From: Cryptomeria japonica
Taxonomy: Eukaryota > Streptophyta > Pinopsida > Cupressales > Cupressaceae
Assembly (NCBI RefSeq): GCF_030272615.1
Contig: NC_081413.1
Location: forward strand, 143,371,976-143,435,975
Reading direction: 5' to 3'
Length of the DNA: 64,000 nt
Shown here in pieces: positions 11,020 through 22,028 of the stretch. Under the pieces are notes generated by a model. The model had not been told where the DNA came from, searched no databases, and saw nothing but the letters and a program-made list of their open reading frames with translations. How positions within the stretch are numbered: position 1 is the first letter of the stretch; the number at the start of each line of letters is the position of its first letter. The position numbers and the translations under genes were made by a program.

Positions 11020-12660
11020 TGTGTAGGATGAAAATAGAACCAGGTAAACAAAGACCTAATCCCACTCTCATGCACATATTAGAATACAAAAGAGCCTAAG
11101 GAGACAATTCACTTTGACTACTTCTTGTAAGAGAGTGAGAATCAAGGAATATCTTTAGGGTTAGATATTAGGGTTTCTATTCCTTTGTTGCTATAAAGGG
11201 GAGATGTGCAAAATATAGTGATGTGATCAACTAAGATAGGGAAATGACTATAAGTGCAAATATAAACTAAAATACAAAAATTTGCACATCTAAGACTAAG
11301 ATATAAAGTAAAAAATAGGTAATTGAATTTAGATGTGCACCTGTCACCAAAATTTGATCCTAACTGAGCAAGACTAGGGCGTTGGGCACCATGGTCCCTG
11401 ATACTGCACTAACCTGAACTTCTAGAAACGAAACCCTAAGACCTTGTACTGTAGAACTACCACAGAATCCCAGAAAAATTAGAGGAATAGGGTGTTGGGT
11501 GCCTTTCTCTTGGACCAGGGTGTTGGAAACCTTGGTCCTAAAAGACTGAGAGAGTTGTCTTTGGATCTAGGTTTTCACCTATAGGTCTTGTCTTTCCAGA
11601 AGATCGTGCGTCCATCAAATTCCAGTACCTGCACCTACAACTTGAAAAATGGTGTTTGGGTGGCTATATAGGATTTTGGCTTAGTCAAACCCTTTGTTTT
11701 GGTGATTTCCACCTTCACAAATAGCCAATAATGTATTGAAAATGTGTGTGCAAGAACCTTATGTGTGTATAAGATCCTAAATATGCTAAAATAAGTGTTA
11801 TGAAACTCATGCAAAGATATAAAGCAATAATGTAGATCTAAAGCAATAATGTAGATCTAAAAATAATTGATCTAAAGCAATAATGTAGATCTAAAAATAA
11901 GTATTATGAAACTCATGCAAAGATATGAAAATAACATGAAACCATACCAAACCCTAAGGGAGAGGTACAAGCCAATCAATAGTTAGTGAACTCCTATTAT
12001 TCTTCAATATCTTCAAAGCTTCAATTGATGATGAAAATTATTAATGTGGACTTGATAGATGCTTTATTTATTGATTGAAGACTTCACATAACCTGCACTT
12101 TCACTTCATAAGAGGCTCCTTCAATTGCTAGAGTTGTTGGATCCTTCAAATGAGGAAATGAAAGGTTATATGTATGAAACCCTAGCTTTATTTTTTATCA
12201 TAGGACGGTCTAGAAATGATATAATTTTGCACCAAGTCAGATTTAAACATTATAATACCACCAAAACATGATCCCAAAATTTGGGGAGAAAAATTTGGGA
12301 CTTTTTTCTAATTTTTTTGGGATGTGAGGCATCATGATTACAAAGTCAACCCTAGGTGGATACGACGATTCAGGGTGTTTAGATATGTGAAATCAGACCT
12401 TGAAGGTTGAAATAGTACATAATGACAGCTTTTAATTAATTGATTAATTGAAAGATTAAAATAAAAAGGGACACACCTAAGATTAAGGGCCCAATTTTAT
12501 GATGTGTAGAGGGATGAAAGAGGATTTTAGATTTAATTAAATTAATTAATTAAATGCTTAAAGGGAAATTAAAATTCAAGATGTGACACACTAAGGTGAG
12601 TGCTAACCTAAGCATGGAATTGTGCCACCCAATTAAGGGTGTACAATTTATAATGCTACA
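11020..12660 (-). mobile_element. Element B 3' LTR (left copy, uninterrupted)
   Basis: Matches the right-hand LTR over its whole length, from TGTGTAGGATGAAAATAGAA at the left to AATGCTACA at the right. On the plus strand it begins TGTGTAGG and ends CTACA. It contains AT palindromes (AATTAATTAATTAAAT near 12545) and a short triplicated segment, ATCTAAAGCAATAATGTAG, near 11830-11890 that the other copy lacks. It is 1641 bp; the other copy totals about 1628 bp without its insertions. Divergence is clearly visible, mostly transitions, so the insertion is not recent. Confidence 0.93.
11826..11900. repeat. Local triplication in the left LTR of element B
   Basis: ATCTAAAGCAATAATGTAG occurs two to three times in direct succession here, whereas the corresponding place in the right LTR (about 44760-44790) has one. 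This is a slippage difference between the two LTRs. Confidence 0.7.
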
Positions 12661-12675
12661 TTTAGCCCCAACTTT
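12661..12675 (-). promoter_or_regulatory. Element B polypurine tract
   Basis: Plus strand TTTAGCCCCAACTTT directly after the LTR; on the element strand this is AAAGTTGGGGCTAAA followed by the LTR start TGTAGC. The position and composition fit the plus-strand primer. The next 560 bases (12676-13238) show no coding signal and would be the upstream region of the antisense ORF. Confidence 0.75.
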
Positions 12676-13238
12676 AGCGATCATATGACACTACGTGCAT
12701 ATACAAGCTAAAGTATAATAAAGTAAACATTTCATGAAAAAGGATATATTCACAAGGTGTCGAATGAAGTCCCCAGCGGTATCCACAGTATACTGTTAGG
12801 AACCACATCCTACAAAACCACATTGTTAGATGAAATCACAAAATTATCTAAATGCTTGCTAATAAAATGATGAAATTTGCGGGTAGCTAGATGGCCTCCT
12901 ATTTTGGCTTGCTATTTAGTGAGTTGAAACAGGGTATCATGTTTACCAAAGAAAATTGTAACTAGAGGTGATGACGAATGTTCTCAATGATGCCTAATAT
13001 AGGATCAAAAAATGCCATGGAATATTTGGTAAGACAGATAACTAAGACCCGATTCCAAGGAAACCAACAGTGTGGAAATATGAGCTCCCTAGCTTGAGAT
13101 ATGATTCATTAAGCAAGAAATGCAAAATTAGGGTTTTTAAAAAATTCAATATCTTAAATAGTGATGATGACACTATTCATTTGTCATTTTCACCTTTTTG
13201 TCTTGGAGTGTAGAAGAGGAGCCCACACAACAATAAAG

Positions 13239-14214
13239 ATGCCTCGATGACAACTTGAGACACCCACACAAATGGACATTCTATGGCGTGTTGTGATTGA
13301 GGATCGCTTGCTAGATGAGGTGAGTTCACTCAACTACCTTCATACTTTCTGTTGACTTTTAGTTGAGTAAATTTGACTTTACTAAGTATATAGGAACCAT
13401 GATTGCACATGTGCCCCCAACAAGGCGCCATGGTCCCCCTAGGGCACCCTAGTCCTCCCAAGGCACCATGGTTCCATTGGGGCACCTTGGTCCTCTCATA
13501 GCACATCGGTCCTTCCATGGCACCTTGGTCCCTAGAGAGGGTGACGAAGGGTAAGCATAAGATTAGGCTTTACATATTGATTTGATTGGTTTGGTTTATG
13601 GATAGAGTATTGATTCTTGATTATGGATTTTGCAGAGATTGCCATATATGTGAGAGCACACTGCTAGACTTACGTATCAAAATCTGCAGAGCCAGATTCC
13701 ATGATTGTCATAGGAGGATGGAGAGATAGTTTAAGCCATAGGTTTGTGGTACATGTGCAATATGTTATCCATCAAGTTCCATCTAGTGATACACATGGAA
13801 CTGATGGAGAGATGGGACCCTGCTACCTCCACCTTTATCCTGCCCATAGGGGAGATGACAGATACATTAGAGGATGTGTAACGCATCTTCAAACTTCCTA
13901 TCAGAGGATAGATTGTGAGATATCAAATGGATCACACATTGGCAACCTTGAGGCAAGATCAGATGTATTGCACTAGTAGACCCATGTGTGCAAAGATGAG
14001 GGGTCGGATCCTCATCAGTTGGCTACATCATCCAACTGGCAGAGTTCCACTAGTGAGGAGATTGATGATAGTGATAGTTGGGCTAGCCATATGCCCTAAT
14101 GGATGGGGTAGTCACATGCACGAGGACCTCACTTATGCTATCCAAGCAATGGAGGAGCAGTGTATAGTATTTTTATGGGGACAGAGTATGTTTATAGAGA
14201 GGGATAGAGCTTGA
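13239..14214 (+). pseudogene. Element B antisense extra ORF: plant mobile domain, candidate two-exon gene
   Basis: Running opposite to the pol of B, sequence at about 13790-13960 reads MELMERWDPATSTFILP, IGEMTDTLEDV, stop, RIFKLPIRG, which matches the PMD core (ALVERW..ETNTFHLP.GEM..TLEDV..L..LP..G). An upstream exon 13239-13319 (start MPR, with a TGA at the fourth codon) ends at GATGAG before the donor GTGAGT. The acceptor TTTTGCAG is at 13628-13635 and the implied intron is 316 nt. The reading frame changes at least once and TAA/TAG stops occur, so it is a pseudogene. The C-terminal WGS..L..LYR part seen in element A is not recognisable here. The placement between integrase and 3' LTR, antisense, is the same as in element A. 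Confidence 0.72.
13400..13545. repeat. GGCACC-TGGTCC short tandem repeat in the presumed intron of the element B antisense ORF
   Basis: About five imperfect copies of a unit around 25 bases long containing GGCACCATGGTCC or GGCACCTTGGTCC. Related wording (GGGCACCATGGTCCC) also appears in the B LTR near 11395 and 36463. The minus-strand ORF over it is a repeat artefact. Confidence 0.7.
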
Positions 14215-14742
14215 TGACTTGCACCCTTTTGTAGATCTCGATTCTTGAGCATATCAAGTGTGCTCTTTTAATTACAAAACAATGTGTATATTGCTTTGAT
14301 CAAAAGTAACAAAATTTGGATATGTACATGTATGTCTAATTTAATTCTATGTGATTGATTTCTCAATACTTCATGACTAAATTAGTACATGTGTGATTTA
14401 GATAAACAACTAAGTGTTTAACTAAATACAACAATTGATGATTTATAAATGTGTTTAAGTTAAACTACATAACTAATGTGATCTAATTAGGAACTTAATT
14501 AAACACAACATGGTGTATCTTAACTCAAACACATAAAGAAAATTGTATGGTGGCAAACACAAAAATGTAAATTCCTAAATATTTACATAAATAATTGAAG
14601 ACAACCAAAACTTAAAAGACGTTTGTCAAGAGTGAAGCAATATAGATTAAATAAAAATAATTGAATACCACATGCTTTAATGAAGACATGCTAACACATC
14701 ATACAATTTAAGATTAAAGAAGGAGAAAGAAGAGAAACACAC
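14215..14742. other. Element B spacer between antisense ORF and pol, no gene seen
   Basis: AT-rich sequence lying between the end of the PMD remnant (plus strand) and the end of integrase (minus strand). No ORF, repeat or RNA gene was recognised. Being between two convergent genes, it may hold their 3' ends. Confidence 0.5.
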
Positions 14743-15994
14743 CTAGGCATAGTATCTACGAAGATGCATGGAATTTATGGGTTCCTTAAGAGGCGTACCT
14801 TCCATATCTACTATTTTATAAGCTCATGACCCATAGACTTTAGTAATGATGTATGGTCCAAGCCAATTCGGGCTAAACTTTCCTTTTTCTCCAGGTAAAG
14901 CATTCTCATTGTGTTGATTCTCATAAAGCACTAAATCACCCATAGAGAAGGAATGTTGAATAACTTTGTCATTATAAGCTTGTTGCAAGGATTTATGATA
15001 TGCTTGAATGTGCTCAAGAGAATTTATATGTTGTTCATCGAGCATTTCAAGTTGTTGAAGGTGTTGTTCTCAATAAGAGTCATCATCAATTATTCCTTCA
15101 AGAGAGACTCTCAATGAGGGGATCTCTAACTCTAAAGGTATAATTGCATCCACACCATAAACAATATTTTACGGTTAAGTACTTGTAGCTGTGTGAAGAC
15201 TTGTAAAATAGGCCCAAATGGAATAGGCCAATTGAGTATTCCAATCCTTACCATGTTTGTTTATAGTCTAACAAAGAATTTATTCAATAATCATATTAGA
15301 GGACTCAAATTGGCTATTAGATTGAGGATAATAAGATGTTGAAAAATGATGTTGAATGTGATATTTCTCAAGGAATTTCTTCACATATTTGTTCTTGAAT
15401 GAGGTGCCATTGTCAAAGACCAAAGTGGAAGGCATACCAAATCAAAAAAATAATGTTATCTAAGAGGAATTGACAAATAACTTCAACGGTAGTAGATCGT
15501 AAAGGACCTGCTTCTACCCATTTTGTAAAATAATTTGTAGTAGTAATAATGAAAGTATGTCCTTGGGATGAAGGAGAAGGAAATTTTACCAATGAGATCC
15601 AAACCCCATAAGGAAAAGGGCCAAGAGGCCACTTTTGACCTAAGTTCTTGTGTAGGAGCGTGGATAAAATTATTATGTTGCTAACACTGATGACATTTTT
15701 TAACAAACGCAAAGGAATATTTTTCCATGGTTTGCCAATAATATCCAATTTGGAGCAATCTCTAAACCAAATATTTGCCCCCAAAATGCCCCCCGCAAGC
15801 ACCTAAATGTGCCTCCTCAAGAGAAATTGAGATCTTGGTTTTGTTAAGGCAACGAAGGAGAAGACTATTATAACCTCTTCTTTAAAGAACATTAGAAAGG
15901 ATAATGTATCTAGAAACTAGCTTACAGATTCTAGACCTAGCACTTTTAGTTGTGGAATCTGGAAATGTACCATCAATCAAATATCTTGAGATAT
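14743..15994 (-). pseudogene. Element B: integrase (decayed)
   Basis: Reading the minus strand from 15994: a spacer with YLIDGTFPDSTTKSARSR, zinc-binding region EEAHLGACGGHFGG, then core with GHTFIITTTNYFTKWVEAG and, in a neighbouring frame, GLDLIGK (first Asp). FDNGTSFKNKYVKKFLEKY near 15400 gives the second Asp and YYPQSNSQFESSN the Glu region. The C-terminus reads MGDLVLYENQ, KGKFSPNWLGPYIITKVYG and ends RRYYA with TAG at 14743-14745. Several frameshifts and stops are present. Element D is inserted in the spacer just N-terminal to the zinc-binding region; removing D and one GCTAG rejoins the frame with the segment at 30085-30263. Confidence 0.88.
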
Positions 15995-15999
15995 GCTAG

Positions 16000-17459
16000 T
16001 ATTGGCATATGTGTAGAGTTTGATGACATGATGGGATTGTATGTTGTCATTGGTGTCAATATGTTGAAGTATGAACCGGTATATTGAAGTAAGCAAACTG
16101 GCAAGAGAACTGGTATGATGGTATGAACTGGTATATGCAACAAGATGAACCGGTATGTTGGAATGTGAAGCGGTATATACAAATTTTGTATCAGGGTTTC
16201 ATTTGATATGACTATCGGTTGGTAGTCTTAGCTTCAGGGTTTCCAGTTGATGCATTCCAAGTCTATGTGATTTGATCGATGACATCCTGTGATGAGTTAG
16301 CATTGAAATGAAGATTAGATCGTGTTGCCATGTTAGCCTTATGCACGTGAAGAATTTTCTTGAGGATCTTGCATGAAGAAGATTGATTCTATCTACCTCA
16401 GGAATGTGCAAAATCTTAGTAAACGATGGAGAACGCGTGATGGGTTATCAGCTTCCAGAAGCGGTAAAGAATGAACGATGCAGAATGTCTTGAGATTTGT
16501 TCGAGATTGTTTTACCCTATGTAATGTGTTTAAATGGCCAAGATTGGACCGACTATATTGTTAACCTAGATGCTTAGGGTTTTAGGTTTTCACCACCGAC
16601 CTAATTCTTGTCTATAAGGTCGATGATGATTCTCATTTGAAGTTGTTGGCAAATGAATGTTTGTGAAGTGATTCTTGCCAGACTGAAGCAGTGAGTAGAG
16701 ATCTGCAGAGTGTAATTGCAGATGTAAAGGAATTGAAGTAGATCTGCCTTGGCATTAAGTGTTGTTATCAGATCATTGTATTACCTGTTGACTTCAAACC
16801 ATTTCAACAGATGGAAAATCCCTTTACCGGGTAGCTTTAATAGGCTTTTTGTAAATCCTTTAATAGGGTGACTCAAAATCATTGAGTTCTTTAAATCCTC
16901 TGACAAGTAACCTTTAACAAGTTTTTAACCTCTAACTGGGTATTTAGCCATCCCTTAACTGGGTGATCCCTAGCAGGATTGATTCCTAGCAGAACCTGTT
17001 GTAAAGTCTTTAATCAGACTAGGCTTCTAACAGAGTCAACTTCAGAAGAGTTCAAGAACAACCTGTGGGTATTCATCCCCATCGTGGTTTTTCCCAATTG
17101 GGTTTCCACGTGAAAAATCAGTGTGTTATGTGTTATGTGTGATGTTTTAGTGTTTTCTATTAAGCGGTAAAAGCATGTTGATCCAATGGTCATTATATTT
17201 CAGATGCATTACCTACTTAAGCATATGGGTGAAGTTGAGATGAGATATTAGGTTTTGAGAAGATCTATATGTTACCGATTTATGTCTTTCATAGTCATGT
17301 TGTGTTTTACCAGTAGTGCCTTGATTTAGATCGGTGATATTGTTTGCCAGTTAATGCAGTCTTTGCAGTTTAAGTTGTTTAAGAATTTTTTGTGTGTATT
17401 GATTCACCCCCCCCCCTCTCAGTACCTATTGGGTATTTACTATTCATCATTATTCATCA
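16000..17459 (+). mobile_element. Element D 5' LTR
   Basis: Begins TATTGGCATATGTG and ends CATTATTCATCA, 1460 bp. Both LTRs begin TATTGG rather than the usual TGTTGG, so the terminal dinucleotide is TA. From about 16800 to 17060 it carries repeated short words of the type CTTTAACNGGGT. At 17074-17130 is a block with CATCCCCATCGTGG, TTTTTCCCAATTGGGTTTCC and ACGTG, which recurs in the LTRs of E, F, G and H. A C-rich hairpin follows at 17396-17425. Confidence 0.93.
17396..17425 (+). promoter_or_regulatory. LTR-end hairpin of element D (5' copy)
   Basis: Stem GTATTGA with TCAGTAC around a loop TTCACC plus a C run and TC. The 3' LTR copy at 30016-30045 has the undamaged stem GTACTGA/TCAGTAC. The same structure with compensatory stem changes occurs in E, F, G and H. 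Confidence 0.75.
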
Positions 17460-17461
17460 AT

Positions 17462-17473
17462 TGGTATCAGAGC
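17462..17473 (+). promoter_or_regulatory. Element D primer-binding site (initiator-Met tRNA)
   Basis: TGGTATCAGAGC lies two bases after the 5' LTR end. It is the standard complement to the 3' end of plant initiator-Met tRNA used by Copia elements to start minus-strand synthesis. Confidence 0.92.
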
Positions 17474-17530
17474 ATCCTCCAGGTACTCTATGTTATAAGC
17501 TTAACCGCTTGAGGAAAAGATCCTATTCTA

Positions 17531-18565
17531 ATGATGAAGAGGGAAGGTCCTAAGTTCAAAAGAGATAACTTTAAGATATGGAAGGATAGAATGAAGATAT
17601 ACATTAAAAGCATGGGTGCTCAACACTGAAACTATGTTGTGAATACTTATGTTGTCCCTATCAGTACTCTCACCGATGATCAAAGAAGAGAAATTTAGGA
17701 GAATGGGCAAGTCATGGAATCTCTTATCAGCAGTCTATCTGATATTGAGTTTATAGATGTTCAGGATAAAGACAATCCCAAAGATGTATAGGATACTCTG
17801 GATTCTATCTATGGCGGTGATGACCATGTAAAGCAAGCTAAGGAAGAAAGCCTTAGAGGAAAATTTGAAGACATGTGGATGGTTGAAGGAGAGACCATTC
17901 AACAATATGGGATAAGGATTAAAATTGTTGTTGGAGACATCAAGAGTGCAGGAGGTACAATGGATGATTCCACCATTGTTAGCAAAGTTTTGAGATCCTT
18001 ATTACCAATCTATGCAATAATGGTTTCCACTATTCAGGAGTTGAGATCTATTGACAAGACAAAGGTATCCCTAGATTCCATCATTGCTAAGTTGACCGCA
18101 TATGAGCTAAACAATTATGATAGCAGTGTTCAGAAGATTGATTCAGCCTTTAGAGCATCTGCTGCACTATCTAGAAAGGGAAAAGAAGCTAGTATTAGTT
18201 GTGAACCTAGACAAAGCAGGGATATGGATGATGAGGAGATCCTGATGGAATTTGAAGCTCTTCTTGCCAAGAGACTTCCTAAGGGAACTGGAAAATACAG
18301 AGGTAAGCTCCCTTTGAAAATTTTTTCTTGCAATAGGATAGGACACATTGCTCTCAACTATCCCAATAGTGATAATAAGGACAAACCGGAGAAGTTTAAA
18401 AATTTCAAAGGAGGAAATAGGAGAAACTTTCTTCTTGCAGTCGATGAAGGTGTCATTGATGATGAATCAGAAGATGAAGAAAGCGAAGACATAGTATTTT
18501 TAGTTGTTAAGGAAGATGTATCAGACAAGAAGGCTCTTGTCTCTTGCTTTGATAATTCTAATTAG
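17531..18565 (+). pseudogene. Element D: gag (decayed)
   Basis: The frame opens with ATG ATG at 17531 (MMKREGPKFKRDNFKIWKDRMK), which is the usual Copia gag start (F..W...M). Three early stops (TGA near 17627, TAG near 17696, TAG near 17789) precede the longest open piece, 17873-18565. A Copia gag helix region follows (LRSLLPIYAIMVSTIQE). The zinc knuckle near 18330 is degenerate: FSCNRIGHIALNYP has lost the first and last Cys of CCHC. An acidic tail (DDESEDEESED) precedes the protease. Gag would form the particle and bind the RNA. The stop changes fit CAG-to-TAG or TGG-to-TGA. Confidence 0.88.
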
Positions 18566-20100
18566 TGGATTATTGATAGTGGATGTTCTCACCACATGAC
18601 TGGTGACCAGAAAAAAAATTTGTCTTTGGAAGAGTATGATGGAGGTGTAGTGCGATTTGGTAATGATTCACCATGTATGGTAAAAGGCAAAGGGTCCATC
18701 TCTCTAAATGGAAAAAGAAGTATTGATAATGTGTATTGGGTAGAAGGTCTCAGGCATAACCTTTTGAGTGTTGCTCAGCTGAATAATAATGGACTCACTC
18801 TGGAATTCAAAGATGGAGTGTGCAAAATAAGAAGAAAGAGTGGTGAACTGATGGCCACCGGTATGCATACCAAAGGTAACTTATTTTATTTAAATACAAA
18901 TATCAGTCAATGTCTAATGGCTAAGTTTGATGATAGTTGGATATGGCATAGGAGACTCTGTCATGTAAATTTTGATAATATTGTGAAGGCTAGTAAGATC
19001 AAGGCAGTTAGAGGATTGCATGTGATGAACAAACCGGAGAATCCTTTGTGCAGAGAATGTCAACTAGGAAAAATGTCTTCCTCAACCTTCAAAGGTAAAT
19101 CTTTCACAGCAGATAATTTACTTGATCTTGTGCATACTGATTTGTGTGGTCCTATGAAAAATAGGAGTGTTTAAGGAGATAGGTACTTTATGATTCTTAT
19201 TGATGATTTCTCAAGAATGATGTGGGTCACATTCTTGAAAGACAAGTTTGAAGCTTTTGGAAAGTTTAAAGCCTTCAGAGCACTAGTTGAAAAGGAAAGC
19301 AGTAAGAGAATCAAATGCCTTATAACTGACCAAGGAGGTGAGTTCACTTCTGGAGAATTCAATAAGTACTGTGAAGAGAATGGCATCAAGAGGCAACTGT
19401 CTGCCCCCCGGACTCCACAGTAGAATGGCCTAGCAGAAACGAACGACCAGACTATAGTTTAAGTTGCCAGAACGATTTTGATTCAAGGGAAGGTTGCTCA
19501 CACTGCAGTCTACATTATGAACTGGGCACTCATCAAGAAAGGTAAGGATAAAACTCCTTAAGAGTATTGGACCGATAAGACTCTAGTAGTAGGCTACTTT
19601 AGAGTGTTTGGTAGCAAGTGTTATATCAAGAGAAGTGAATACCAGAGCAAGTTTGATGCAAAATATGATGAGGGAATATTCCTAGGGTATTCCACCAAGA
19701 GCAAAGCTCTCAAGTGTTTTAATAATAGGACTCAAAGAATTGTTGAAAGTATCAATGTTAAAGTTGATGAAACCTCTGAGAAACATGAGGAAACCAGTAG
19801 CGAGCAAGTGGTAGATGAACCAGATGTAACCTTCTAGGAACCGATTTCAAAACAACCAAGGACAAGTAACAGTGCTCCTACACCAGTAGATGCTGATGAA
19901 GATGAGGATGAAGAGGAAAAGCAAAAGGAATCAGTTAAGATCATTCCTAGATATGTAAAGTTGCATCATGATCCAAAGCAGATCATAGGGGATAAGGATG
20001 CAGGAATACTTACAAGAAGAAAGGTCAGAGAGAATTCTTGCATGATTTCTGAATTTGAGCCCAAAACATTTAAAGAGGCACACAAAGATGAAGACTAGAT
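18566..20100 (+). pseudogene. Element D: protease and integrase (decayed)
   Basis: The protease begins WIIDSGCSHHMTGD with the catalytic DSG intact. GAG-pre-integrase and zinc-binding residues follow: WIWHRRLCHVNFDNI and CRECQLGKM. The integrase core has VHTDLCGP (first Asp), LITDQGGEFTS (second Asp) and NGLAET (Glu). Then come the Copia motif FGSKCYIKR and a variable acidic linker. Stops are TAA at 19172 (after KNRSV), TAG near 19422, TAA near 19458 and 19558, TAG at 19835 and TAG near 20096. None shifts the frame. The DDE residues are all present, so inactivation is by nonsense codons only. Confidence 0.91.
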
Positions 20101-21600
20101 TAAGGCTATGGAAGAGGAACTTGACCAGATAGAAAAGAATGGTACATGGTCTTTGGTACCCAGACTTGAGCACAAAAATGTTATTGGCACCAAATGGGTT
20201 TTTAGAAACAATTTGAATGAATATGGCACAGTGGTAAGAAACAAAGCAAGATTGGTATGTAAGGGATATGCTCAAGAAGAAGGAGAAGACTATGGAGAAA
20301 CCTTTTCTCCATTAGCTAGATTGGAAGGAGTTTGAATGCTACTTGCATATGTAGCCTTCGAGGGATTCAAAGTGTATCAGATGGATGTGAAATATGCATT
20401 CCTGAATGAAATACTTGAAGAGGAAGTATATATAGAGCAACCAGATGGGTTTTCCCTATCAGAAGAAAGTGATATGGTGTGTAGGCTACATAAAGCCTTG
20501 TATGGATTGAAGCAAGCACCTAGAGCATGGTATGAACATTTACACTCCCATCTTGTGAAGATTGGATTTGAAAGAACAAGTGAAGATAGCAACATCTATC
20601 TGAAGTCAAAAGGAGATTAGATTCTGATTAGTGAAGTGTTTGTTGATGACATAATTTTTGGTGGAGATGACAAGATGAGCCATGCATTTGCAGATGAAAT
20701 GAAGAAGGAATTTGAGATGTCACTAATCAGAGAGATTAAGTTCTTCATTGGACTACAGATTCAACAAATGAAAGATGGTATCTTTATCACTCAGTCCAAG
20801 TATGTCAAAGAGGTGTTGAAGACCTTTGGCATGGAAGACAGCAAACCAGTTGGTACACCGATGATGACCGGTTGTAAATTGTCAAAAGAAGATGGCTCAG
20901 CATTGGTGAATGAGAAGGAATATCGATCAATGATTGGTAAGTTGCACTATATAGTACATAGTAGATCGGACATTGCACATGCAATGGGCATTGCTGCACA
21001 TTTTCAGAAAAGTCCAAGAGAATCCCACTTGGTAGCAGTCAAGTGGTTTCTTAGATATCTGAAGGGAACTATAGATTATGGATTGTGGTGTCCATATAGT
21101 AATGATTTCAATCTCAAAGTATTCACAGATGTTGATTGGGCTGGTAATGTGGATGATCGGAAGAGCACCACCAGTGGTGCATTCTTTCTCGGTGATAGAC
21201 TAGTCTCATGGATGAGAAAGAAGCAGAGTTGTATCTCTTAGTCTATAGCAGAAGCAGAATATGTTGCAGCATTTATGAACTGCACTCAGACAATTTGGAT
21301 GAAGCATGTATTAAGTGGTTTCAAAGTCCCTGTGTCTGAACTGGTGAGTATATTTTGTGATAACAAAAGTGCAATTAATATTTCCAAGAATCCGGCATTG
21401 CATGCTAGAACCAAGCACTTTGAGCTCAAGTATCATTTCTTGAGGGAGAAAGTTTAGAACAAAGAGGTTGTATTGGAACATGCTTCCAGTAAGGAGCAGT
21501 TAGCAAATATATTCACCAAGCCTCTACTGAAGGCTACATTTATCTATATAAGAGGTGAACTAAAGGTATGTGCTCCACATCGATCAGGTATTGCATTGTC
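20101..21600 (+). pseudogene. Element D: reverse transcriptase and RNase H (decayed)
   Basis: Copia RT starts [19 protein letters not shown], with [49 protein letters not shown] and FVDDIIFGG; the catalytic box is FVDD where YVDD is usual. Then EIKFFIGLQI, YRSMIGKLHYI and the RNase H with FTDVDWAGNVDDRKSTTSG, a stop, IAEAEYVA, FCDNKSAI and ARTKHFELKYHFLRE. Stops: TGA at 20333 (an Arg position), TAG at 20618, TAG at 21239 (a Gln position in S-S-TAEAEY) and TAG at 21455. The frame continues to TKPLLKATF and probably ends near 21600; the frame that runs on to 21835 includes LTR sequence and is not a real extension. Confidence 0.92.
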
Positions 21601-21798
21601 AAATATTTTCAACATTTATGTGTTGAAGGATGCTACTCCTCAAGGGGAGCAACATAATGGAACATGGATGTTTGTGCCTCCACTTTGGCATTATTGTCAA
21701 AGGGGGAGAAGATGTGAAGAAGAGAAGATATTTGCAGTATTGAAGACATATTATATGGAAGAAGATGTAGAGATATCTTTGTGTATTGCCATCAATGC

Positions 21799-21811
21799 CA
21801 AAGGGGGAGAT
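21799..21811 (+). promoter_or_regulatory. Element D polypurine tract
   Basis: AAAGGGGGAGAT directly precedes the 3' LTR start TATTGGCAT at 21812. The same AAAGGGGGAGAT (or AAAGGAGGAGAT, AAAAGGGGAGAT) precedes the 3' LTRs of E, F and G. Confidence 0.9.
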
Positions 21812-21998
21812 TATTGGCATATGTGCAGAGTTTGATGACATGATGGGATTGTATGTTGTCATTGATATCAATATGCCGAAGTATAAACCGATATATTGAA
21901 GTAAGAAAACTGGCAAGAGAATTGGTATGATGGTATGAAGTAAACTAGTATGATGATATGAACCGGTATATGCAACAAGGTGTGTTAGGGTTCCCACT

Positions 21999-22028
21999 GA
22001 TACTGAGAGGGGGGGGTGAATCAGTATC
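21999..22028 (-). promoter_or_regulatory. LTR-end hairpin of element E (left copy; right copy 27808-27837)
   Basis: Eight-base perfect stem GATACTGA/TCAGTATC enclosing GAGGGGGGGGTGAA on the plus strand. Both LTRs keep the stem intact although they differ elsewhere. Confidence 0.8.

Noticed and set aside
21473-21835. Extension of the D pol frame to 21835 as an additional env-like domain
   Set aside because: The conserved RNase H ends near 21560; the rest covers the 3' untranslated region, the purine tract and the start of the 3' LTR.
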